A stretch of 6,698 nucleotides of DNA, taken from positions 1 to 6,698 of the forward strand of contig CAYQJO010000231.1 of assembly GCA_964417785.1 (NCBI GenBank), written 5' to 3'. Below the pieces are notes generated by a model. It saw only the letters and a list, made by a program, of their open reading frames with translations, was not told the origin of the DNA and did no database searches. Position 1 is the stretch's first letter. The number at the start of each line of letters is the position of its first letter. Of this stretch, positions 1 to 5,006 are shown one piece after another. Position numbers and translations under genes: made by a program. The DNA comes from DAOTUL01 sp034437435. GTDB lineage: Bacteria > Chloroflexota > Anaerolineae > Aggregatilineales > Phototrophicaceae.

Positions 1-140
1 TACATGGGCCAGGAAGGGGCGATTGTACCGGATAACACTAACGCGGTTATGGTGTTGATTGGTGCATACAGGCGGCGACTTTCGGCAGAGCGGCTTCCAG
101 GGGGTGATTTTCTCGCCTTCTCCACTGCAATGGCGGTCAT
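1..140 (-). CDS. Possible partial gene downstream of the portal gene, unrecognised
   Basis: An ATG at 140-138 overlaps the TGA stop of the portal gene (TGATG arrangement), and the frame stays open for about 46 codons to the left edge of the window. A G-rich run (GGGGG) a few bases upstream, inside the end of the portal gene, could act as a weak ribosome binding site. The predicted start reads MTAIAVEKARKS and then becomes rich in Ser, Arg and Pro. I recognise no domain in it. Stop-overlapping starts are common in phage structural operons, where a head protein often follows the portal, which is the main reason to list it. Against it, a second frame on the same strand is also open here and the composition is unremarkable, so it could be non-coding. 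Confidence 0.25.
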   Translation of the reverse strand, partial: MTAIAVEKARKSPPGSRSAESRRLYAPINTITALVLSGTIAPSWPM

Positions 141-1369
141 CACACCCCCAACACCGGCGCGAGCAGTCGTCGCGCCGCTTCGTCGCCGATGAGGTCGCGC
201 ACGCGCAGGATCGTCTCGATATAACGCTCGTTGTCGCGGACGGTGGCTTCGTGCCAGCGGGTGACGAAGCCACCGGGGTCCGGCGGCGGCGTGAGGCTGT
301 AGGCCGATTCGACGCGGTAGGCCAGCGCCGCCACATCCTCCCAACTGTTGCCGAATCCCACCTGGCAGGCGCGGACCTTGCCCAGCAGGCCGACCTCGCG
401 CTGCTTGAGCGCTTCGCCGCTGGCGGTCGATGCCACACGCGGGTAGGGCGTCTTGCTCACGTCGTAAATCTGCTCGATGATGTGGTCGGCGGTGGCGAGA
501 TAGGGCGTGATGTCGCTGCCTTCCAGCGCGTAGAAATCGACCGTCTGGTCCTCGTTCAGGCCGTCAGGGGCGATCTCCAACACCATGCCGATGGACAGTT
601 CCGCCGGTGCGGCGAAGCCCTTCGCCACATACATCTTGAAGGCCGTCAGTTCGGCGGCGACGGTCAGGCTGTAGTGGGTGCGGACCAGCATATTTTGCAG
701 CGGGATGACGTTATCCAGTTCGCTCTGGCCGCGCCCGTCGCTGGTGTCGGGCCGGTTGATGAAGGCCACCAGCGCCACGCCACCGGCTGTCCAGGCGGAG
801 TCGTCCAGCAGGACCGGCTCGCCGCCGTTGACGCTCTCATACTTCAGGATGCGGTCGGCGTAGTAGAGGTTGATCCGCAGCGTGTCGGCGAAGGTGTCCT
901 GGGTGATGTGCCACGCCTTGACCGCGCCCACCATCGTCCGGCCCCGATAGACCGCCAGCACCCCGGCGACGCCATCGAAGGCCGGTTCGTGCGTCAGACG
1001 GACGCGCTGGCCGTCCCAATCGACCAGGACGAAGGTGATGCCGTCGCGCAGGGTGGCGCGGTGGACGCTGAGTTGCAGGCCGTCGAAGCGGTTGGCGTCC
1101 AGCACGCCGTCGAGCCAGTCCTGGGCGTCAGGCCGGTTCGATTGGATGTCGCTGACGACCAGCCGGTCGGCCTGGGTGCTGACGACGGTCTCGCAGTGGT
1201 TGGCCCCGAAACGGTCGCCGCGTGGGATGTTGGCGAGGCGGCGCATCTCGGCGGACATGTGATCGTCGAAGTGACCGGCCAGATAGCGGCGGCTGCGGGC
1301 AACGGATTCGCCCTGGTCGGCGACGGTCTCGCCGGGGCGCAAAACGGATTGGAGGGTGGTGAGGGTCAT
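140..1369 (-). CDS. Phage portal protein, SPP1 gp6-like family
   Basis: The 409-residue product resembles the SPP1 gp6-type portal family, whose members form the dodecameric ring at one capsid vertex through which DNA is packaged and to which the tail connects. Supporting stretches are the mid-protein segment at about 213-245 (GRGQSELDNVIPLQNMLVRT onward, a family-typical helix region), the block at 314-350 with ASGEALKQREVGLLGKV and then FGNSWEDVAALA, and a C-terminal RWHEATVRDNERYIET at 371-386. The frame opens at 1531, but ATG 1369 is chosen because AGGAG lies 5 bases upstream of it and the extra 54 codons cover a promoter and a terminator hairpin. SPP1 gp6 is about 500 residues. This protein ends soon after the final helical region, so its C-terminal tail is short. 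No terminase gene precedes it. It is likely part of a prophage extending left, or an isolated remnant. The family call is firm; whether it is functional is unknown. Confidence 0.85.
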   Translation of the reverse strand: MTLTTLQSVLRPGETVADQGESVARSRRYLAGHFDDHMSAEMRRLANIPRGDRFGANHCETVVSTQADRLVVSDIQSNRPDAQDWLDGVLDANRFDGLQLSVHRATLRDGITFVLVDWDGQRVRLTHEPAFDGVAGVLAVYRGRTMVGAVKAWHITQDTFADTLRINLYYADRILKYESVNGGEPVLLDDSAWTAGGVALVAFINRPDTSDGRGQSELDNVIPLQNMLVRTHYSLTVAAELTAFKMYVAKGFAAPAELSIGMVLEIAPDGLNEDQTVDFYALEGSDITPYLATADHIIEQIYDVSKTPYPRVASTASGEALKQREVGLLGKVRACQVGFGNSWEDVAALAYRVESAYSLTPPPDPGGFVTRWHEATVRDNERYIETILRVRDLIGDEAARRLLAPVLGV

Positions 1370-1374
1370 GGGGT

Positions 1375-1379
1375 CTCCT
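1375..1379 (-). promoter_or_regulatory. Ribosome binding site that sets the portal gene start
   Basis: AGGAG on the minus strand is separated by 5 bases (ACCCC) from the ATG at 1369. It supports this start over two in-frame upstream ATGs (1531 and 1435), which lack such a site. Confidence 0.75.
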
Positions 1380-1396
1380 GGCTGTGATCGGGCAGC

Positions 1397-1422
1397 AAAA
1401 AACCCCGCACGGATGGCGGGGT
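1397..1422 (-). terminator. Intrinsic terminator-like hairpin in the portal gene leader
   Basis: On the minus strand, GCGGGG-type arms (1403-1408 pairing with 1416-1421, extended by one A-T pair) enclose a 7-base loop and are followed directly by six T residues (1402-1397). That is the standard layout of a Rho-independent terminator. It sits downstream of the extended -10 promoter and upstream of the portal ribosome binding site. It would therefore end most transcripts from that promoter after roughly 30 bases unless read-through or antitermination occurs. It could instead stop transcription arriving from the right. Confidence 0.75.
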
Positions 1423-1433
1423 CGCTTATCTTC

Positions 1434-1460
1434 ATTATATCATGGGCGTCAAGTGTGCAA
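1434..1460 (-). promoter_or_regulatory. Extended -10 promoter upstream of the portal gene
   Basis: The minus strand reads TGATATAAT (1442-1434), a perfect -10 hexamer with the TGn extension typical of promoters that do not need a strong -35 box. A weak -35 candidate, TTGCAC (1460-1455), lies 15 bases upstream. The expected start of transcription is near 1427, about 58 bases before the portal ATG and only a few bases before the terminator-like hairpin. This is inferred from sequence alone. Confidence 0.55.
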
Positions 1461-1503
1461 CACAACCCGGCAGTCGTGCGTACACACGGTATATAAATAC
1501 GAC

Positions 1504-1569
1504 GGACGGCAAGAATGCCGTCCCTACCCACATTTCGTAGGGACGCGATTTTTCGCGTCCGCCGTGACT
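1504..1569 (+). repeat. Two-hairpin dispersed repeat, copy A
   Basis: Hairpin 1 is GGACGGCA (1504-1511), an AGAA loop, and TGCCGTCC (1516-1523). Hairpin 2 is GGACGCGA (1541-1548), a TTTT loop, and TCGCGTCC (1553-1560). The linker contains CCCTACCCACA. Bases 1533-1569 are identical to 4893-4929 in the ugpB-ugpA gap, and hairpin 2 has a one-base-pair variant at 6626-6645. It lies just upstream of the flavodoxin-like start. It could fold in RNA of either strand or be a small non-autonomous mobile repeat. No coding potential is seen. The surrounding 1440-1593 gap also holds a weak plus-strand TATAAA at 1492-1497. Confidence 0.85.
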
Positions 1570-1593
1570 TGGAAACGTCTAAAAGGAAGAATT

Positions 1594-1704
1594 ATGTCCA
1601 ACACAATCTTGATTACCTACGCAACACAGACTGGCTCGACGGCGGGTGTGGCTGAGTGCATCGGCGAGACGCTGGCCGGTGACCTGGGGGCGAAACTGGC
1701 ATGA
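1594..1704 (+). pseudogene. Flavodoxin N-terminal remnant (36 residues)
   Basis: The frame starts at ATG 1594 behind a good ribosome binding site (AAGGAAG, 1583-1589). It encodes MSNTILITYATQTGSTAGVA and a helix, then stops at 1702-1704. The TYATQTGSTAGVAE stretch is the first beta strand plus the FMN-phosphate-binding loop (T-x-T-G-S-T) of flavodoxin-fold proteins. Full-length flavodoxin-domain proteins are usually 140-180 residues, so everything after the first helix is absent, including the regions that cradle the flavin ring. It cannot fold as a flavodoxin. The stop overlaps the start of the membrane protein gene (GCATGAAT), so the remnant could still serve as a translated leader that delivers ribosomes to that gene. 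The likeliest history is an internal deletion of a flavodoxin gene. A deliberate leader peptide is less likely. Confidence 0.7.
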
Positions 1705-2333
1705 ATCGCTCGATCCGGACGGTGGCGGCAGTTCTGGGACTCGTCTTCGCCCTCGGCGGGATGAGTCATGGCTTTTTCGAGACCTTGCAGGGCAGCACGC
1801 CCACCGATGGTGTCATCATCGAGGCCATCGGCGAGGATCAGCGCATGTGGGAACACGGCAACGAGACGGCCTTCACCCTCATCCCCAACTTCCTGCTGAC
1901 CGGACTGGCCGCCATCACCGTCAGCATCGCGATTGCCGTCTGGTCGCTGCGCTATCTCGATAGCCAGCACGGTGCGACGGTTTATTTGCTGCTGTTCATT
2001 CTGTTGTTCCTGGTGGGCGGCGGTATCGGTCAGGTGTTGTTCTTCGTCCCTGGCTGGGCCTTCGCCACGCGCATCAACCACCCGCTGGCGTGGTGGCGCA
2101 AGACGCTGCCCGACAGTGTGCGCCGGGGGCTGGCTCCGCTGTGGCGCTATACGACGGCACTGGGTGCCGGGTTGGTCCTGGTGGCGTTGTGGATCGCGGT
2201 GACGGGAGCGTTCCCCGGCTTCAGTGACGACGATCAACTGCTGCCCTTCATGGGTATGGTGCTTCTGGGCGGGTTTATGGCCTTCGTGGTCAGCTTTGTG
2301 GCCGCCATCGCCCACGACATCGCGGCGGGGTAG
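1701..2333 (+). CDS. Five-helix integral membrane protein, function unknown
   Basis: The product has 210 residues, with hydrophobic segments at about 6-26, 59-82, 93-117, 152-171 and 181-204. Between helices 1 and 2 lies an extramembrane loop with SHGFFETLQGSTPTDG and EAIGEDQRMWEHGNE. After helix 3 comes ATRINHPLAWWRKTLPD. The pattern, notably VFALGGMSHGFFE, LIPNFLLTG and FLVGGGIGQVLFF, resembles an uncharacterised membrane protein family that I recall near flavodoxin genes. That recollection could not be checked here. The start at 1701 overlaps the TGA of the flavodoxin remnant and has no clear ribosome binding site of its own, which points to translational coupling. Conserved Trp, His and Glu in the loops could bind a ligand or metal, but no catalytic motif is recognised. 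The frame is intact, so it may still be expressed although its partner is broken. Confidence 0.75.
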   Translation: MNRSIRTVAAVLGLVFALGGMSHGFFETLQGSTPTDGVIIEAIGEDQRMWEHGNETAFTLIPNFLLTGLAAITVSIAIAVWSLRYLDSQHGATVYLLLFILLFLVGGGIGQVLFFVPGWAFATRINHPLAWWRKTLPDSVRRGLAPLWRYTTALGAGLVLVALWIAVTGAFPGFSDDDQLLPFMGMVLLGGFMAFVVSFVAAIAHDIAAG

Positions 2334-2406
2334 CAGGGCAATCGCTTCAAATCGAAATGTGGCTCAATTGATGTTTTGAACCGCTGAGACGCAAAGGACG
2401 CTAAGG
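2334..2406 (+). repeat. Dispersed intergenic repeat, copy 1 (direct orientation)
   Basis: It begins on the base after the membrane protein stop. A 19-base head CAGGGCAATCGCTTCAAAT (2334-2352) differs at two positions from 6542-6560. A tail with TTGAACCGCTGAGACGCAAA and then GGACGCTAAGG (2376-2406) resembles 6588-6617. The tail also resembles the reverse complement of 2475-2503, so the two could fold into an imperfect long stem around an AT-rich spacer (2407-2470). The whole 2334-2582 gap holds no gene. Confidence 0.7.
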
Positions 2407-2472
2407 GTTTTTTGCCAGCCATACAAAACAGAGTGTTTTTCGCACATATACAGAGTAGGCTCTTTTATTGTA

Positions 2473-2526
2473 ATCTTTGTGTTCTCCGCGCCTCTGCGGT
2501 TCAAGTAAAGGGTGGTGCGGCAGGAT
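2473..2526 (-). repeat. Dispersed intergenic repeat, copy 2 (inverted)
   Basis: Read on the minus strand, this matches 6566-6619 at about 48 of 54 positions by eye, including ACTTGAACC, GGCGCGGAGAACACAAAGAT and ATCCTGCCGCA. It lacks the CAGGGyAATCGCT head seen in the other two copies. It lies 57 bases beyond the ugpE stop. With the right-hand copy it forms an inverted pair around the transporter operon. Confidence 0.75.
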
Positions 2527-2582
2527 TGACAGCACCCTCGTGCAGAATTCGGGCCGGCGGACCGGTCACGCTGAAGTAGACA

Positions 2583-3452
2583 CTATTTATCCCGTGTAAG
2601 CTGGAAGCCGCTCATGAACTGCTTTTGCAGCAGGATGAAGATCAGCACCGGCGGGATACTGGCGATGACCGCGCCCAGCATCAACGGGCCGAAGCTGTCG
2701 CCGGTCTCCACGCCGCTGACCAGGCTGCGCAGGCCGACCTGCACCTGCTGAATTTCACGGTCCTGGATGATCGTCAGCGGCCACACGTATTGATTCCAGG
2801 CATACAAAAACTGGATCACAAACAGCGCCGCAATGGTGTTCCAACTGAGCGGAATCAGCACCCGGAACAGGAATTGCAGCGGTGTGGTACCGTCCATCTG
2901 GGCCGCTTCCGATAGTTCCGGCGGGATGGTGGCGAAATGCTGGCGAAACAAAAACGTGCCGGTCGCGCTTGCCATAAACGGTATGATGAGCGCGGTATAG
3001 GTGTTGGCCCAGCCGAAATCCGACACCAGACGGAACAGGGCGATCAGCATCACCTCGGTTGGCATCATGAGGGTCATCAGCACAAAGCCGAAGGTCAGCC
3101 ATTTGAAGGGGAAACGGAAGAACACGAACGCCAATCCCGCCAGCAGCGAGAAGATGACTTTGGCGGTCGTCATCGTCACCGAGACAAACACCGTACTCAG
3201 CATGTACTGGCCCAACTGCCGCCGTTCCATGACGATCTGCCAGTTGCGCTGGAAATCGTCTCCGGGCGTGAGTTGGTAGGCGAAGACCTCGGCATTGCCC
3301 TGGGTGGAGACGATCATGGCGTAGATCAATGGAAAGCCAATCGCCAGAATGGCAAACCACAGGATAAGGTGGGCGTACCAGCGTTTCGGCAGCCAGCGCA
3401 CGCGGCCTGGCTCTACCAGCGTCGCCTCGCGAAGGGTGGCTTGTGTGGTCAT
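2583..3452 (-). CDS. ugpE: ABC transporter permease, UgpE-like
   Basis: This 289-residue protein is one of the two membrane subunits of a binding-protein-dependent importer, and its size is close to E. coli UgpE (281). Six hydrophobic segments fall at about 27-48, 84-110, 118-140, 151-170, 203-225 and 254-276. The cytoplasmic EAA loop that docks on the ATPase is at 182-203 (EAAQMDGTTPLQFLF, then PLS). MASATGTFLFRQ (160-171), IPPELSEAA and WNQYVWPL (219-226) closely resemble UgpE rather than a generic sugar permease. The start at 3452 has GGAG 8 bases upstream, inside the last codons of ugpA. The ugpA stop is only 3 bases before it, so the two permeases are almost certainly co-translated from one mRNA. 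No clear terminator follows the stop. The permease role is firm; the substrate is inferred from resemblance. Confidence 0.85.
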   Translation of the reverse strand: MTTQATLREATLVEPGRVRWLPKRWYAHLILWFAILAIGFPLIYAMIVSTQGNAEVFAYQLTPGDDFQRNWQIVMERRQLGQYMLSTVFVSVTMTTAKVIFSLLAGLAFVFFRFPFKWLTFGFVLMTLMMPTEVMLIALFRLVSDFGWANTYTALIIPFMASATGTFLFRQHFATIPPELSEAAQMDGTTPLQFLFRVLIPLSWNTIAALFVIQFLYAWNQYVWPLTIIQDREIQQVQVGLRSLVSGVETGDSFGPLMLGAVIASIPPVLIFILLQKQFMSGFQLTRDK

Positions 3453-3455
3453 GGT

Positions 3456-4670
3456 TTACACTCCGTAATTCACGCGGTCACGGCTAAAGCGGAACTGGAT
3501 CACAGTCACGACGATCACGACGGCGAACAGCACCAGCGACATCGACGCGGCCCGGCCCAGATTGTTGCTGATGATGCCCGTCCGGTAAAGATCGTACATC
3601 ATCGTCGTGGTGGCCCGGCTGGGACCGCCTTCCGTCAGGAAGTCGATGAGGCCGAAGGTGTCGAAGAAGGCGTAGGTGGTGTTGGTGACCACCAGGAAGA
3701 ATGTGATCGGCGATAGCAAAGGAAAGGTCACATAAAAGAAGCGCTGCAAGGCGTTTGCGCCGTCAATCGACGCGGCTTCGTTGAGGTCGCTCGGCACATT
3801 CTGCAAGCCGGCGATGTAAAAGAGAATGTTGAAGCCGATGATGTTCCAGATGCTCGCCGCGATCACGGTGAAGGCGGCCACGTTGCGATCCAGCAGCCAT
3901 TCCACCTCGAATCCGAAGAGTGAATCCAGAATATGGTTCACCACACCCGCTGTCGGGTTAAAGAGCAGCCGGAACACGATCCCGGCGATGACCGGCGACA
4001 GGGCATAGGGCCACACCAGCAGAATGCGGTAAATCCGCGCACCCTTCAGCGGCAGATGGGCCATGGTCGCAATCAGCAGCGAGATCGACAGGCCGACGAA
4101 AATGATGACCGCCGTGATGCCGAAACTGATGAAGACCGTCTGGTGATAATTGCTGCTCTCTGCGATACGGGTGAAGTTATCCAGACAGATGTCGACGGTT
4201 CGCGGTGCGCCCAGACGCGCCAACTGCGTCGATAGCTCGAAGGTGCGCAGCATGGGATAATAATGGAAGACCAGCAGGATGATGAGGGTCGGCAGCAGAA
4301 ACACCGCCGCCGTGAGGATCGCGCCATAACCGCCGCCGAAGGCACCCTGGCGCGTGTCCGTTTCCGGCATCAAACCCCTACCGCTGTAGTAATGTTCGGC
4401 AAACCACTGCGCCGCCAGAAGCGCGACCCCACCGGCCAGGACGATCAAACCTGCGCCGAAGACGATATCCAGGCTGCTGCGTTCGTTTTCAAAGGTGCAA
4501 AAATTCAGCGGGACCATCACTGCCGCTGTACCCACCGTCGCGGAGGCCGCGCCGATCATGGCCCCGGCCAGCCAGTTGGCGTTTTTGATCTGCCGGAACA
4601 GGAGGACCATCGCGCCCGCGCCGAACAACGCCGCGATGGCGAGGACCACTGCCGGAGGGATGATGTACAT
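3456..4670 (-). CDS. ugpA: ABC transporter permease, UgpA-like, with extra N-terminal membrane domain
   Basis: The product is the second membrane subunit of the importer. From about residue 112 to 404 it matches the UgpA/MalF-type permease layout. Hydrophobic segments fall at about 116-137, 177-201, 212-234, 264-288, 316-338 and 374-396. The EAA loop is at 297-321 (NEAASIDGANALQRFFYV, then PLLSP), and a typical FGLIDFLTEGGP lies at 339-350. E. coli UgpA is 295 residues, whereas this protein is 404. The extra N-terminal part has three more hydrophobic segments (about 2-24, 32-53, 68-90) and a polar linker at 91-111. ATG 4670 is chosen because AAGGA lies 8 bases upstream; the frame opens 15 codons earlier without such a site. 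The stop lies 3 bases before ugpE. The extension could be an added anchoring or sensing domain. It is continuous with the permease in one frame, and no break is visible. Confidence 0.85.
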   Translation of the reverse strand: MYIIPPAVVLAIAALFGAGAMVLLFRQIKNANWLAGAMIGAASATVGTAAVMVPLNFCTFENERSSLDIVFGAGLIVLAGGVALLAAQWFAEHYYSGRGLMPETDTRQGAFGGGYGAILTAAVFLLPTLIILLVFHYYPMLRTFELSTQLARLGAPRTVDICLDNFTRIAESSNYHQTVFISFGITAVIIFVGLSISLLIATMAHLPLKGARIYRILLVWPYALSPVIAGIVFRLLFNPTAGVVNHILDSLFGFEVEWLLDRNVAAFTVIAASIWNIIGFNILFYIAGLQNVPSDLNEAASIDGANALQRFFYVTFPLLSPITFFLVVTNTTYAFFDTFGLIDFLTEGGPSRATTTMMYDLYRTGIISNNLGRAASMSLVLFAVVIVVTVIQFRFSRDRVNYGV

Positions 4671-4678
4671 GATGTGTA

Positions 4679-4683
4679 TCCTT
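4679..4683 (-). promoter_or_regulatory. Ribosome binding site that sets the ugpA start
   Basis: AAGGA on the minus strand is followed by an 8-base spacer and the ATG at 4670. This places the start after the 15-codon in-frame upstream extension. Confidence 0.65.
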
Positions 4684-4736
4684 TCCCCAAAAATCGTAAT
4701 ATCACACCCGCCCACAGCTTTTGTATGGCGGTTTTG

Positions 4737-4829
4737 ACCTCACCCCAACCCCTCTCCAAACTGGAGAGGGGCTTTTCATCGCATACCACCCCCTCGCCAT
4801 GATGTGGAGAGGGGGCCGGGGGGTGAGGT
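4737..4829. repeat. Nested palindromic repeat of the CCTCACCCC...GGGGTGAGG type
   Basis: Outer arms ACCTCACCCC (4737-4746) and GGGGTGAGGT (4820-4829) are perfect inverted repeats. Inside them are a 10-base-pair hairpin with a 3-base loop (CCCCTCTCCA 4749-4758 with 4762-4771, followed by CTTTT on the plus strand) and a second near-perfect hairpin (4789-4799 with 4805-4815, one mismatch). A related sequence starts near 6646 at the right edge. The 336-base gap 4671-5006 contains this element, a two-hairpin repeat and a terminator, and no gene. The element falls in the leader of the ugpA-ugpE message, where it could affect stability or read-through. Confidence 0.85.
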
Positions 4830-4852
4830 AAGAATAATCCGCGACCTACATC

Positions 4853-4929
4853 GGGATGGCACGCGGGCCATCCCCTACCCACAAACATGGGTTTTCGTAG
4901 GGACGCGATTTTTCGCGTCCGCCGTGACT
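4853..4929 (+). repeat. Two-hairpin dispersed repeat, copy B
   Basis: Hairpin 1 is GGGATGGC (4853-4860), a 6-base loop, and GCCATCCC (4867-4874). Hairpin 2 is GGACGCGA (4901-4908) with TCGCGTCC (4913-4920) and a TTTT loop. Bases 4893-4929 are identical to 1533-1569 of copy A, while hairpin 1 differs in sequence but keeps its pairing. That is the pattern of compensatory change. The linker is 9 bases longer than in copy A. Confidence 0.85.
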
Positions 4930-4938
4930 GAGCAGTTA

Positions 4939-4979
4939 CCAAAAACCAAACAAGGGCGGGGCGATCATTCGCCCCGCCC
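4939..4979 (-). terminator. Intrinsic terminator after ugpB
   Basis: A perfect 11-base-pair GC-rich stem (4954-4964 with 4969-4979) has a 4-base loop and is followed on the minus strand by the T-rich run TTGTTTGGTTTTTGG (4953-4939). It starts 27 bases after the ugpB stop. It would end most ugpB transcripts and let only a fraction continue into ugpA-ugpE. Binding-protein operons commonly use this to make more binding protein than permease. Otherwise ugpA needs its own promoter, and no convincing one was seen in 4671-4938. Confidence 0.8.
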
Positions 4980-5006
4980 CCGCATGTTGGTGTAGTATCG
5001 CTGTGA

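Noticed and set aside
59..1387. Long plus-strand open frame (442 codons) opposite the portal gene
   Set aside because: It is the antisense shadow of a clear portal gene in GC-rich DNA; its translation is low-complexity, with no domain and no ribosome binding site.
1370..1531. N-terminal extension of the portal protein to ATG 1531
   Set aside because: The 54 extra codons read through a promoter, a terminator hairpin and part of a dispersed repeat; AGGAG before ATG 1369 marks the true start.
1617..2315. Minus-strand open frame (232 codons) opposite the membrane protein
   Set aside because: Its Gln/His/Glu-rich product is the typical reverse-strand reading of hydrophobic codons; the plus strand has five clear membrane segments.
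2334..2582. Insertion sequence remnant between the membrane protein and ugpE
   Set aside because: Only short imperfect inverted repeats are present; no transposase fragment and no evident target duplication.
4737..4929. CRISPR-like array from the clustered repeats
   Set aside because: The repeats differ from one another, are each palindromic, and have no regular unit-spacer pattern or cas genes.
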